A stretch of DNA of 64,000 nt from Sediminicoccus sp. KRV36 (GCF_023243115.1 NZ_CP085081.1:2728001-2792000); one strand, 5' to 3'. Shown: positions 17,906 through 27,009, counted from the stretch's first letter. Notes: generated by a model from the letters alone, not told the origin. Program-made: numbers and translations.

Positions 17906-19189
17906 ATGACCTACACCAATCCAGAGACCATCGCCCTGCATGGCGGCAGCCATCGCGCGGACCCGAATACCGGCTCCGTCGCGGTGCCGATCCATCAGAC
18001 CACCAGCTTCCAATTCCAGGATACCGGCCATGCCGCGCGGCTGTTCGGGCTGGCGGAGTTGGGCAACATCTACACCCGCATCATGAACCCGACCTGCGAC
18101 GCGCTGGAGACGCGCATCGCGCAGCTGGAAGGCGGGGCCGCGGCACTCGCCGTGGGTTCGGGCCAGGCGGCGACCAGCTTCTGCGTGATGAACCTCTGCG
18201 AGGTGGGCGACAACATCGTCAGCAGCACCGACCTCTACGGCGGCACCTACAACCTGTTCGCGAACACGCTGAAGCAATTCGGCATCGAGGTCCGTTTCGT
18301 GGACCCGGCCGACCCCGAAGCCTTTGCCCGCGCCACCGATGCGCGCACCCGCTGCTACTATGCCGAGACGCTGCCCAACCCGAAGCTGCAGGTGTTTCCC
18401 ATCGCCGAGGTCGCGGCCATCGGGCGCCGGCTCGGCGTGCCGCTCATCATGGACAACACCGCCGCCCCCATCCTGTGCCGCCCCTTCCAGCATGGCGCGG
18501 CCATCGTCATGCACTCCACCACCAAGTGGATCGGCGGGCATGGCACCTCCATCGGCGGCATCGTCGTGGATGGCGGCAATTTCGACTGGGAAGCGGGGGG
18601 TGATCGCTTCCCCACGCTCAACAAGCCGGACCCCAGCTATCACGGCGCCGTGTGGTCGCAGGCGGCCAAGCCGCTGGGGCCCATCGCCTATATCCTGCGG
18701 ATGCGCACCTGCCTGCTGCGCGACATCGGCGCCCCCATGGCGCCCTTCAACGCCTTCATGTTCCTGCAAGGGCTGGAGACGCTGCCGCTGCGGATGGAGC
18801 GGCATTGCAGCAATGCGATCCGCGTCGCGGCCTATCTGGCCAGCCACCCCAAGGTCACGCGCGTCATTCACCCCTCACTGGCCGAGGGCGAGGCACGCCG
18901 CCGGGCGGAGGCGCATCTCAAGGGCGGCTATGGCAGCCTGATGGGCTTCGAACTGGCGGGCGGCAAGGAAGCCGGGCAGGCCTTCATCGAGAAGCTGAAG
19001 ATGTTCTACCACGTCGCCAATATCGGCGATGCGCGCAGCCTCGCCATCCATCCGGCCACCACCACCCACAGCCAGTTGAACGAGGCCGAGCAGGCGGCGA
19101 GCGGGGTGACACCCGGCTATATCCGCCTCTCCATCGGCATCGAGCATATTGACGATATCCTGGCCGATCTGGAGCAGGCCCTGGCATGA
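17906..19189 (+). CDS. O-acetylhomoserine sulfhydrylase-type PLP enzyme
   Basis: A 427-residue protein of the Cys/Met metabolism PLP family. It has TLALHGG-like opening (ETIALHGGSH), PIHQTTSFQF, YTRIMNPT, the cofactor-stacking region LYGGTYNL and the Schiff-base lysine in HSTTKWIGGHGT (K207). Length and the 430-residue MetY pattern favour O-acetylhomoserine aminocarboxypropyltransferase (MetY) over cystathionine gamma-synthase. It forms homocysteine from sulfide. ATG 17906 opens MTYTNPETIA. It overlaps hemB by four bases. Confidence 0.85.
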   Translation: MTYTNPETIALHGGSHRADPNTGSVAVPIHQTTSFQFQDTGHAARLFGLAELGNIYTRIMNPTCDALETRIAQLEGGAAALAVGSGQAATSFCVMNLCEVGDNIVSSTDLYGGTYNLFANTLKQFGIEVRFVDPADPEAFARATDARTRCYYAETLPNPKLQVFPIAEVAAIGRRLGVPLIMDNTAAPILCRPFQHGAAIVMHSTTKWIGGHGTSIGGIVVDGGNFDWEAGGDRFPTLNKPDPSYHGAVWSQAAKPLGPIAYILRMRTCLLRDIGAPMAPFNAFMFLQGLETLPLRMERHCSNAIRVAAYLASHPKVTRVIHPSLAEGEARRRAEAHLKGGYGSLMGFELAGGKEAGQAFIEKLKMFYHVANIGDARSLAIHPATTTHSQLNEAEQAASGVTPGYIRLSIGIEHIDDILADLEQALA

Positions 19190-20199
19190 CCCATTTTGCC
19201 GGCGCCTTCCCCAGCACGCGCATGCGCCGCAACCGGCGCGATGCCTGGAACCGCGCGCTGGTTGCGGAAAACGCGCTGACGCCCAGTGATCTTATCTGGC
19301 CGATCTTCCTCACCGAGGGCACCGGCCAGAAGGATGAGGTCCACTCCATGCCGGGCGTGTTCCGCGTCAGCCCCGACATGGCGGCCGAACACGTGGCCGA
19401 GGCCGTCTCGCTCGGCATCACCGCCGTCGCGCTGTTTCCCTACACGCCGATGGAACACCGCGACGAGGATGGCACCGGCGCGCTGGAAGCCGACAACATC
19501 ACCTGCCGCGCCGCCCGGCTGCTGAAGGCCGCGCATCCGGGCCTCGGCCTCATTGGCGATGTGGCGCTCGATACCTACACCACCCATGGGCATGACGGCG
19601 TGCTGCGCGATGGCCAGGTGCATAATGAGGAAACGGTGGAGCGCCTCATCATCCAGGCGGTCAACATGGCCAGGGCGGGCGTGGATGTGGTCGCCCCCTC
19701 CGACATGATGGATGGGCGCATCGGCACGATCCGCGCGGCGCTGGACGCCGAGGGGCTGATCCACACGCGCATCATGTCCTACGCGGCCAAATATGCGAGC
19801 GGCTTCTACGCGCCCTTCCGCGATGCCGTCGGCTCCCCCACCAACGCCAACCGCCCGGTGCTGTCCGACAAGAAGACCTACCAGATGGACCCCGCGAATA
19901 CCGACGAGGCGCTGCGCGAAGTGGCCCTCGATCTCGCGGAGGGGGCCGACATGGTGATGGTGAAGCCGGGCCTGCCCTATCTCGATGTGCTGCACCGCGT
20001 GCGGCGCGAATTCGGCGCACCCACCTTCGTCTATCAGGTGAGCGGCGAGTATTCGATGCTGATGGCGGCGGTGGAGCGCGGCTGGCTCGACCATGACCGC
20101 GCGATGATGGAAAGCCTGATGTGCTTCAAGCGCGCGGGGGCGAATGGCATCCTGACCTATTTCGCGGTGAAGGCGGCGCGGTTGCTCAAGGCGGGGTGA
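19186..20199 (+). CDS. hemB: Delta-aminolevulinic acid dehydratase (porphobilinogen synthase)
   Basis: A 337-residue HemB. The two active-site lysines are present in SYAAKYAS (K202) and MVKPGLPY (K260). The usual zinc-cysteine triad is replaced by an aspartate-type site (DVALDTYTTHGHDG), as in Mg-dependent HemB enzymes of alphaproteobacteria and plants. It joins two aminolevulinates into porphobilinogen for haem and corrinoid synthesis. Its ATG overlaps the end of the MetY-type gene (ATGA). Confidence 0.96.
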   Translation: MTHFAGAFPSTRMRRNRRDAWNRALVAENALTPSDLIWPIFLTEGTGQKDEVHSMPGVFRVSPDMAAEHVAEAVSLGITAVALFPYTPMEHRDEDGTGALEADNITCRAARLLKAAHPGLGLIGDVALDTYTTHGHDGVLRDGQVHNEETVERLIIQAVNMARAGVDVVAPSDMMDGRIGTIRAALDAEGLIHTRIMSYAAKYASGFYAPFRDAVGSPTNANRPVLSDKKTYQMDPANTDEALREVALDLAEGADMVMVKPGLPYLDVLHRVRREFGAPTFVYQVSGEYSMLMAAVERGWLDHDRAMMESLMCFKRAGANGILTYFAVKAARLLKAG

Positions 20200-20480
20200 A
20201 GTGCAGCGGTTTTGTATCTGCTGCCTAGGTCGCTCCGCGCACGCATCCTCATTCTTGAAATGCCGAGGCCATGGAAAATGACCGACGGCTGACAGATGAT
20301 CGTGCCGCAAACTCAGGAAATCAATGCTCATCAGCCTTGGCGGGTATTCTGCTCCATGCTAACGAATAGAGTAACGGGACAGCACAAAAGATCGACCGAC
20401 GTCAACCTAAATTACCATGTATTGACTTATTTGCGCTGGCATCCCATTTTTAATCTAAGGCTCCACCTGAAGGAAATCAG
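20200..20480. other. Low-GC intergenic region before the GSCFA gene
   Basis: About 280 bases of distinctly lower GC than the genome. A 67-codon frame at 20296-20499 has no family resemblance and atypical codon use, so it is not called. TTGACT (20422-20427) with a T-rich stretch about 18 bases on could be a promoter for the GSCFA-WcbI pair. Confidence 0.5.
20422..20452 (+). promoter_or_regulatory. Possible sigma70-type promoter
   Basis: TTGACT (20422-20427) followed after 17-18 bases by a T/A-rich ATTTTTAA segment lies about 30 bases before the probable GSCFA start. The -10 match is poor. Confidence 0.3.
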
Positions 20481-21569
20481 ATATCCAACCCTTATCTGAC
20501 TAAATCAGCGAGCCAGTTCTGGCGGCGGAGCGTTTCAGGCCGCGCACCAACAGAGGTCGATCCGGTAGTGCGGCCTGCATTCCGGATTGGCCCGACAAGT
20601 CGTGTGGCGACAGCAGGAAGTTGCTTTGCCCAGCACATTGCCCGGACGCTAAAGAAAAATGGGTTCGCCTATTTCGTGACCGAGGAAAGGCCACATTTTC
20701 CGTTCAGCCAAGATCAAAACTATGGAACATTCTCAGCGCGCTTTGGAAACATTTATACGATCCGCCAGTTACTTCAATTGTACCAGAGAGCGTATGGATT
20801 GTTTGATCCGAAAGATTTCGTTTGGCAACGCTCGGATGGTCGCTTCGTTGATCCGTTTCGGCCTCGCGTCCAAGATGCAGGTTTTGCTCACGCTGATGAG
20901 GTCGTCGCGGAGAGAGAGGTACATCTCGAAGCCGTACGCCGCATGTTCGAGGAATGTGACGTATTCATTTTTACTCTCGGCTTGACCGAAGGGTGGGTGG
21001 CACCTGATGGCGCGGTCGTCCCGCTAGCGCCGGGCGTGGTAACAAAAATGGAAGATACTACGCCGTACAGATTTCACCATTTCTCAGTCGCCGAAATGGA
21101 CACTGATCTTTGTGCATTCATAACAAGTCTTCGGCGTATCAATCCTGCTTGCCGGATCATACTGACAGTTTCTCCAGTCGCTTTAATTGCGACATATGAA
21201 GATCAACATGTACTGACTGCTACCACATACAGCAAATCAGCCCTAAGGGTTGTTGCCGAGCAGGCGGTGCGCAAGTTCGAGGACGTTGTTTATTTTCCAT
21301 CATATGAAATAATCACTGGCCCGCATGCGCGCGGCACCTTTTTTGAAGACGATCTGCGTGAGGTTTGCGATCAAGGAGTTGCGCATGTGATGTCTATTTT
21401 TATGAAACATTATTTGGATAGAGAAGAAGAGGTAAATACAAAATCAGAACACGTTTCACGCACTTCTGTGGATGTTGTCGTTCCGGCGCTGGTTGATCAG
21501 GCTAGCCTTATCAATGAAATACAGAACATTATCTGTGATGAGGAAGCGATTGAGGGCGGACATGACTAA
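20481..21569 (+). CDS. GSCFA-domain protein, probable ATA start
   Basis: A GSCFA-domain protein (PF08885), named for its GSCFA motif, seen here in ATAGSCFAQHIARTL. Also visible are GNIYT, RQLLQL, DPFRP and FTLGLTEGW. The family is often linked to surface polysaccharide loci; its reaction is not established. The first ordinary start, GTG 20568, is too late: the frame upstream reads SNPYLTKSASQFWRRSV and then EVDPVVRP, matching the usual family N-terminus. Behind a GAAGGA ribosome site (20469-20474) the codon where MSNPY should begin is ATA (20481). TAA closes the frame at 20451. GC is low compared with neighbours. Confidence 0.8.
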   Translation: MSNPYLTKSASQFWRRSVSGRAPTEVDPVVRPAFRIGPTSRVATAGSCFAQHIARTLKKNGFAYFVTEERPHFPFSQDQNYGTFSARFGNIYTIRQLLQLYQRAYGLFDPKDFVWQRSDGRFVDPFRPRVQDAGFAHADEVVAEREVHLEAVRRMFEECDVFIFTLGLTEGWVAPDGAVVPLAPGVVTKMEDTTPYRFHHFSVAEMDTDLCAFITSLRRINPACRIILTVSPVALIATYEDQHVLTATTYSKSALRVVAEQAVRKFEDVVYFPSYEIITGPHARGTFFEDDLREVCDQGVAHVMSIFMKHYLDREEEVNTKSEHVSRTSVDVVVPALVDQASLINEIQNIICDEEAIEGGHD

Positions 21570-22473
21570 CGCCATGCCTGATCGACCGAAGATTCTTTTT
21601 GTAGGAACCTGTCAGACGATTGGTATGGCGATAGCCGCGCGCGTGATGCTGCCCCATGCAGAAATCTCCTCGTGCCAACCAGCCGCAGTGCCGCATCTGA
21701 CTGAGGCTGCAATTGCATCTACCTTGCAACAGTACGATTTGGTCATCAGCCAATTCGGCGATCATAACTTAGAGTCGCCCTTACGTCCGACGTCGTTGCG
21801 CACAGCTAATATTAACTTCATTTATCTGCCGACCTTTGTATTCGCGGGGTTCCATCCCGACTGCGTCTACCTGGGCCGTGACGGAACCATTCTCCGCGGC
21901 ACCGAAAGTGATTACCACTCAGCAATCGCTGTCGCAGGATTCTGTATGGGGCTCGATGTGAAGCGGGTCTGCCGCCTTTATAACAGTCTGGTATTCGCAG
22001 AACTTGGCTATATTGCGGTTTATGACGATGCCCGCAACGCAATTAAGGCAAATTTCGCCGCTGCCGGTTACGATCTTGAGCCGCTGCTTCGTATGTGGAC
22101 CGCCGAAGGCACACCCTTCATGCATACGACAAATCACCCAACAGTGTTCGCGCTCGCCGGACTAGCCCATGCGGCTTTGGTAAACGGTGGAGTGGTGCCC
22201 GCGAGTGCCGGCATACCCCGAGGTTTGCCAGATGATCTTGGCAAATTGCTTACTTGGCCAGTCTTCCAACCAGTAGCGCGGCGCGCCGGCGTGCCCAGTA
22301 GGGCAAATTTCCTGCGCAGCATTCACGGCCTCAAGGAGGGCGAGCCGCGCGAATTGTCGCTGGAAGATTTTGTGGAACGAAGCTTTTCTCTCTATAGGGA
22401 CGTTGACCAGGGATTGCTGCGCACGGGGAGCGTTCCCGCTGTGATTGAGCGCCTAGGGACATTAGTAAGCTGA
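21562..22473 (+). CDS. WcbI-like polysaccharide acetyltransferase
   Basis: About 303 residues resembling the WcbI family, putative acetyltransferases of capsule synthesis that bind coenzyme A. The opening RPKILFVGTCQTIGMA, then YDLVISQFGDHN and HTTNHPT, fit that family. ATG 21562 overlaps the GSCFA stop by eight bases; ATG 21574 is an alternative. GC is low, in contrast with the flanking genes. With the GSCFA gene it forms a two-gene unit probably acting on an exopolysaccharide or capsule. Family assignment is from recall of conserved segments. Confidence 0.65.
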   Translation: MTNAMPDRPKILFVGTCQTIGMAIAARVMLPHAEISSCQPAAVPHLTEAAIASTLQQYDLVISQFGDHNLESPLRPTSLRTANINFIYLPTFVFAGFHPDCVYLGRDGTILRGTESDYHSAIAVAGFCMGLDVKRVCRLYNSLVFAELGYIAVYDDARNAIKANFAAAGYDLEPLLRMWTAEGTPFMHTTNHPTVFALAGLAHAALVNGGVVPASAGIPRGLPDDLGKLLTWPVFQPVARRAGVPSRANFLRSIHGLKEGEPRELSLEDFVERSFSLYRDVDQGLLRTGSVPAVIERLGTLVS

Positions 22474-22514
22474 TTTAATATCAATAAAGCTAGAGCTTTC
22501 ATTCGCTTACGTTG

Positions 22515-22655
22515 CTACCCGGGAAAGTCGCCGGCCAACGCGATCTGCGATGGCCCCATCAAGGCCGGCGCATAGCCGCAGCCCGCGATAGGGGCGATGG
22601 TCACGCTGAGGGCTTCTCCCATGCAAACGGCCGTCTCGGGCAGCAACAGGCCCGA
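22515..22655 (-). pseudogene. Remnant of an alpha/beta hydrolase 3' end
   Basis: The minus strand here encodes LLLPETAVCMGEALSVTIAP and then GCGYAPALMGPSQIAL before a stop at 22515-22517. This closely matches the last 45 or so residues of the intact hydrolase at 24962-25801 (LLLPETAARMGE, GCGHAPALMEPSQIAL). Similarity ends abruptly upstream, where the frame runs into the antisense of the TctC gene. It is a truncated paralogue. The divergence shows it is not a very recent copy. Confidence 0.75.
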
Positions 22656-22701
22656 CACAAACCGGGCCCGATCCAGAGGCCCGAACCCAGGGGGAACTCC
22701 C

Positions 22702-23673
22702 GTGCCCACACGTCGCCAAGCCATGGCCGCCGGCCTTGCCGCCGCCCTCACGCCCCTGCCACTGCACGCCCAGGCCTGGCGCCCGGCGCGGCCCATCCGC
22801 CTCATCGTGCCCTTTGCCCCCGGCGGCTCGAACGACATTGTCGGCCGCATCGTGGCAGAGTCCGCGGGCCAGATCCTCGGCCAGCCGGTCGTCATCGAGA
22901 ACCGCGCCGGCGCGGGCAGCGTGATCGGCGCGGAGGTGGTGGCGCGCGCCGCGCCCGATGGGCTGACGCTGCTGATCAACTCCTCCCACCCCACGGTCCC
23001 GGCCATTGTCGCGCGCGTGCCCTACAATACGCTGGAGGACTTCGTCGGCATCGCGGTTGCCGGCTTCTCGCCCTATGTGCTGGTCGTGAACCCGCAGGTG
23101 CCGGCCCGCACCGCGCAGGAACTGGTGGCGCTGATGCGCGCCAATCCCCATGGATTTCACATCGCCTCCACCGGCAGCGGCAGCGGCGTGCATGTCGCGG
23201 CCGAGTTGTTCCGCTCCGCCGCGCGCGTCGAGTCCGAACTGGTGCATTACCGTGGCGGCGGGCCGAGCGTGGCCGCGCTGGTTGCTGGCGAGGTGCGGGT
23301 CGGCCTGCCCACCATGGCCTCCTCCATCGGCCAGATCCGCGGCGGCACGCTGCGCGCCCTGGCCGTGCTGGCGGAAAGCCGCACGCCTGTGCTGCCGGAT
23401 GTGCCAAGCGCGCCGCAAGCCGGCCTGCCCGGCGTGATCCTGGAGGAGTATTTCCCGATCCTCGCCCCCGCGCAGACCCCCGCCGCCATCGTCGCCGCCC
23501 TGGGCGAAGCCTTCCGCGCCGCCATCCAGCAGACGGCGCCGCGCCTGGGCGAGTTGGCCGGCGTGGCGCCCCGCGCGGGCTACGACAGTTCTGAGCAGGT
23601 CATGGCCCTGCTCCGCGCCAGCGTGGAACGGCAGACGGCCATCCTGCGCGCCGCGGGCGTCCAGGCGGAATAG
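22702..23673 (+). CDS. Tripartite tricarboxylate transporter substrate-binding protein (TctC/Bug)
   Basis: A 323-residue periplasmic binding protein. A twin-arginine-like signal (TRRQAMAAGLAAALTPLPLHAQA) precedes the family opening RPIRLIVPFAPGGSNDIVGR, with GQPVVIENRAGAGS and APDGLTLL following. Bug proteins bind carboxylates; the ligand cannot be predicted. GTG 22702 is preceded by GGGGGA; ATG 22723 would still keep most of the signal. No TctA or TctB membrane genes are present, which is common for Bug proteins. It converges on the TPR gene with two bases between stops. Confidence 0.88.
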   Translation: MPTRRQAMAAGLAAALTPLPLHAQAWRPARPIRLIVPFAPGGSNDIVGRIVAESAGQILGQPVVIENRAGAGSVIGAEVVARAAPDGLTLLINSSHPTVPAIVARVPYNTLEDFVGIAVAGFSPYVLVVNPQVPARTAQELVALMRANPHGFHIASTGSGSGVHVAAELFRSAARVESELVHYRGGGPSVAALVAGEVRVGLPTMASSIGQIRGGTLRALAVLAESRTPVLPDVPSAPQAGLPGVILEEYFPILAPAQTPAAIVAALGEAFRAAIQQTAPRLGELAGVAPRAGYDSSEQVMALLRASVERQTAILRAAGVQAE

Positions 23674-23675
23674 CG

Positions 23676-24962
23676 TCAGAACAGGCTGAGCTGCGCCAGC
23701 CTCTCTCGCAGCCGCGGCGTGGCCGCGATCACGGCGCGCGAATGCTCCAGCGCATCGCGCGCTTCGGCGCGGCGGCCCAGCGCCGTCAGTGCCGCCGCCC
23801 GACCCAGATGTGCCTCGCCCCATAGCGGGCCGTGGCCGATGGCCACGTCAAAAGCCAGGAGTGCCGCCTCGGGCTGGCGCTCGGCCAGCAGCGCCTCGCC
23901 CAGCGCGGTATGCGCCGAGGGGTTCTTCGCATCCTCGGCGACGGCGCGGCGCGCATGGACCAGCGCCTCTCGCGCCCGACCCAGGGCGATGAGCGCCAGG
24001 GCCAGTTCCACCCGCCCCTGAGCATCTACCAGTTGATCCCGCACCACGGGTTGCAGCAGATCATATGCCGCCTGGTTCTGCCCCCGGTCGCGCAGCACCT
24101 GCGCCATGCCGACGCGCGGAAATGCCGTGTTGGGCAGGATGCGCTGTGCGGCCTCGAACGCCTCCATCGCCTCATCCAGGCGGCCAAGTTCGCGCAGGGC
24201 GCGGCCGCGGCCATAGATCGCCGGGGCATAGCCCGGGGATTCGCGCAGCTGGGTGTCGTTGATGGCCAGCGCTGCTTCCGCCTCGCCGGTCCGGGCCAGG
24301 GAGCGCGCCAGCAAAAGCTGGATCGTGCGCTGAAGCTGCCGGTCCGAGCCCGCATGCAGCGCCATCTCGGTCAGTGTCTCGCGCATCTGGGCTTCGCTGG
24401 GCGCCTCGCTGGAGAGCCACCAGGCGTAGAGGATCGGCTGCACCACGCGCCACACCTCCGGCGCGCCGGCGCGGATCAGCGCATCGGGGTTGGCCGCCGT
24501 CACATCGGCAATGACGCCCTGGCCCGAGAGGCGCAGGCGCAGCCGCAGCACCTCGCCATCCAGGGTGATTTCACCCGAGACACGACGTTCGGGGATCCCC
24601 AGCAAGCCGCGGAGCGCATTGGCCAGGGAGCGCAGCGAAAGCCCGGTGAGTGGCACCGTGAAATCCGGATGGGTGCCGCCCACGTCGGCCCCGGTGCGGC
24701 GGCGCGGCTCGCCCCCCACAGTGTCCTGGAGATGCAGGATCGCGTCCTTCAGCCGCAGCGCCACCACATCGGCGTTCAGCCCGGCCTCGATCAGGCGTGG
24801 CGGCACCGAGATGGGCTGCACCTCGATGCCGTCGCGCTGCAATTCATCGACCAGGATGAAGAGCAGGATTAGCCCCCCCACCAGCGAAACCAGCCGGGGC
24901 AGCAGCGCCTGGATAGTGCTCCAGAAGCCCCCAGGCGCGGGCGCGGACCCGGCCTCCGACAT
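23676..24962 (-). CDS. Membrane-anchored TPR-repeat protein
   Basis: A 428-residue protein with one N-terminal TM segment (about residues 19-41). An unassigned domain of about 150 residues follows, then several tetratricopeptide repeats in the C-terminal half (for example PAIYGRGRALRELGRLDEAM, and AHTALGEALLAERQPEAALL). TPRs usually mediate protein contacts. The head domain is not recognised. It shares one base with the upstream hydrolase stop, so the two are coupled. Confidence 0.7.
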   Translation of the reverse strand: MSEAGSAPAPGGFWSTIQALLPRLVSLVGGLILLFILVDELQRDGIEVQPISVPPRLIEAGLNADVVALRLKDAILHLQDTVGGEPRRRTGADVGGTHPDFTVPLTGLSLRSLANALRGLLGIPERRVSGEITLDGEVLRLRLRLSGQGVIADVTAANPDALIRAGAPEVWRVVQPILYAWWLSSEAPSEAQMRETLTEMALHAGSDRQLQRTIQLLLARSLARTGEAEAALAINDTQLRESPGYAPAIYGRGRALRELGRLDEAMEAFEAAQRILPNTAFPRVGMAQVLRDRGQNQAAYDLLQPVVRDQLVDAQGRVELALALIALGRAREALVHARRAVAEDAKNPSAHTALGEALLAERQPEAALLAFDVAIGHGPLWGEAHLGRAAALTALGRRAEARDALEHSRAVIAATPRLRERLAQLSLF

Positions 24963-25801
24963 CAGGCCAGGAAGTCGCTGATCAGCGCGATCTGCGATGG
25001 CTCCATCAAGGCCGGCGCATGGCCACAGCCCGCGATGGTGGCGATGGTCACGCCTGGTGTTTCGCCCATGCGCGCGGCCGTCTCGGGCAGCAGCAGGTCC
25101 GAGGTTTCGCCGCGCAGCACGAGCACCGGGCGGCTGGCCACCGCCGGCCAGAGCGGCCAGAGATCCACATCGCTCAGCTCGCCCTGCATGGGCTCCAAGA
25201 TGGCCTGGTCATAATGCAGCACCACGCGGCCGCTGGCGGTGACGCGCGCACTGTGCCGGGCCAGATGCGCCCATTCCGCATCCGAGAGCTGGCCGAAGGG
25301 CGCGTGCACCTGGCGCAGATAGGCCTCCAGCGCCGCCACATCGGCGAATTCACGCGGCGTGCTGAGATAGATGCGGATGCGCTCCAGCGCCGCCACCGGC
25401 ACGAAGGGCCCGATATCATTCAACACCATCCGCCGCAGCGTGACACCGGGGATGGTGGCGAGGCCCATGCCGATCAGCCCGCCCATCGAGGTGCCGACCC
25501 AGTCATATTCGGGCAGGCCCGCCAGCAGCGGCGTGAGCGTGGCGAGGTAGGTCGGCACGGCATAGAGCGCGCCCGCAGGCAGCCAGCCGGACAGGCCGCG
25601 CCCGGGAATATCCGGGCAGATCACCCGCCGCCCCTGCCCGGCCAGATGCCGCGCCAGGGCGTCGAAATCCCGCGCATTGCGGGTCAGCCCATGGACGCAC
25701 ACCACGGGCCTGCCCGAGGCCGGGCCCCATTCGGCCCAGCGCAACTGCACCGTGCCACCCTCGAAGGATCCGGTGACAGCGCCGATGCGGGGCTGCTCCA
25801 T
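24962..25801 (-). CDS. Alpha/beta hydrolase
   Basis: A 279-residue alpha/beta-hydrolase. The oxyanion region VCVHGLTRN, the nucleophile elbow GTSMGG (Ser) and the C-terminal catalytic His in GCGHAPALM are all present. Substrate is unknown. It is coupled to the TPR gene downstream and lies two bases after the CoA transferase, suggesting a short catabolic operon. A diverged fragment of a paralogue lies at 22515-22655. Confidence 0.85.
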   Translation of the reverse strand: MEQPRIGAVTGSFEGGTVQLRWAEWGPASGRPVVCVHGLTRNARDFDALARHLAGQGRRVICPDIPGRGLSGWLPAGALYAVPTYLATLTPLLAGLPEYDWVGTSMGGLIGMGLATIPGVTLRRMVLNDIGPFVPVAALERIRIYLSTPREFADVAALEAYLRQVHAPFGQLSDAEWAHLARHSARVTASGRVVLHYDQAILEPMQGELSDVDLWPLWPAVASRPVLVLRGETSDLLLPETAARMGETPGVTIATIAGCGHAPALMEPSQIALISDFLA

Positions 25802-25803
25802 CC

Positions 25804-27009
25804 TCAGACGATCCCCTTCTCGCGCAGCGCCGCGATCTCGGCCGCACTCATGCCGAGCAGGCCGCCCAGCACATGGTCGCTGTGCTCGCCCAGCACCGGC
25901 GGCGGCGAGCGATAGTCGGGCGGCGTCGCGGAAAGCTTCACGGGGTTGGCGATGACCTCGATTTCCTGGCCGCTCTTGTGCTGCATCTTCACCACCATCT
26001 CCCGCGCGATCACATGCGGGTCGGCGAAGACATCCTTCAGCGTATTGATCGGGCCGCAGCCGATCTTCAGCGCCTCCAGCGCCTCCACCCAGGCGGCGGT
26101 GGTCTTGGACTTCATCACCGGCGTCAGCGTCTGCGTCACGAGGTCACGGTTGGCGACGCGGCTGGCATTGGTGGCGAAGCGGGAATCACCCGGCAGTTCC
26201 TCCAGGCCGAAATTCTTGCAGAAACGCTCGAAGGTCGGGTCATTGCCCACCGCCAGGATCAGGTAGCCATCCTGTGTCGGGTATTCCTGATACGGGCTGA
26301 TATTGGGATGCTGATTGCCCAGCCGCGGCGGATTCTCGCCCGTGGCCAGATAGTTCATGCCCTGGTTGGCGAGCCAGGCGACATGCGTGTCCAGCATGCC
26401 GATATCAATCTGCTGGCCCTCACCCGTGGCGTGGCGGTGGTTCACCGCGGCCAGGATGCCGATGCAGCCATACAGCCCGGCAAACAAATCCGCGACCGGA
26501 ACGCCCGCCTTCTGCGGCGAACCATTGGGCTCACCCGTCAGGGACATGATGCCGCCCATCGCCTGGATCAGCGCGTCATAGCCCGGGCGCGGCGCATAGG
26601 GGCCAGTCTGGCCGAAGCCGGTGATGGAGCAATAGATCAGCCGCGGATACTTCGCGCGCAACTGCTCATACCCCAGGCCGTACTTGGCCAGCGCGCCGAC
26701 CTTGAAGTTCTCGGCCAGGATATCGCAATGCTCCAGCAGCTTGTGGATGATGGCCTGGCCCTCGGGCTTGGCGATATCCACCGTGACGGACTGCTTGTTG
26801 CGGTTCACGCCGAGGAAATAGGCGCTCTCCTTCGTCTCGGGCCAGAAGGGGGGCGCGAAGCCGCGCGTGTCATCGCCGCTCTCGGGCTTTTCGATCTTGA
26901 TGATCTCCGCCCCCAGGTCGCCCAGCATCTGCGTGCAGGTGGGCCCGGCAAGAACGCGGGTGAGGTCGAGAACGCGAAGGCCCTTGAGGGGGCCGGAAGG
27001 CTGGGACAT
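25804..27009 (-). CDS. CaiB/BaiF family CoA transferase
   Basis: A 401-residue family III CoA transferase. It opens with PLKGLRVLDLTRVLAGPTC and contains the interlocked-dimer family segments NRNKQSVTVDI and ITGFGQTGPY-x3-PGYD, whose Asp is the catalytic acceptor of the acyl group. It moves CoA between carboxylic acids. The substrate cannot be told from sequence; formyl-, succinyl- or carnitine-type acids are all used in this family. It is the first gene of the minus-strand unit with the hydrolase. Confidence 0.9.
   Translation of the reverse strand: MSQPSGPLKGLRVLDLTRVLAGPTCTQMLGDLGAEIIKIEKPESGDDTRGFAPPFWPETKESAYFLGVNRNKQSVTVDIAKPEGQAIIHKLLEHCDILAENFKVGALAKYGLGYEQLRAKYPRLIYCSITGFGQTGPYAPRPGYDALIQAMGGIMSLTGEPNGSPQKAGVPVADLFAGLYGCIGILAAVNHRHATGEGQQIDIGMLDTHVAWLANQGMNYLATGENPPRLGNQHPNISPYQEYPTQDGYLILAVGNDPTFERFCKNFGLEELPGDSRFATNASRVANRDLVTQTLTPVMKSKTTAAWVEALEALKIGCGPINTLKDVFADPHVIAREMVVKMQHKSGQEIEVIANPVKLSATPPDYRSPPPVLGEHSDHVLGGLLGMSAAEIAALREKGIV

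Noticed and set aside
20296..20499. 67-codon plus-strand frame upstream of the GSCFA gene
   Set aside because: It overlaps the ribosome site and true start region of the GSCFA gene in another frame, has no family resemblance, and lies in low-GC sequence where long frames need little selection.
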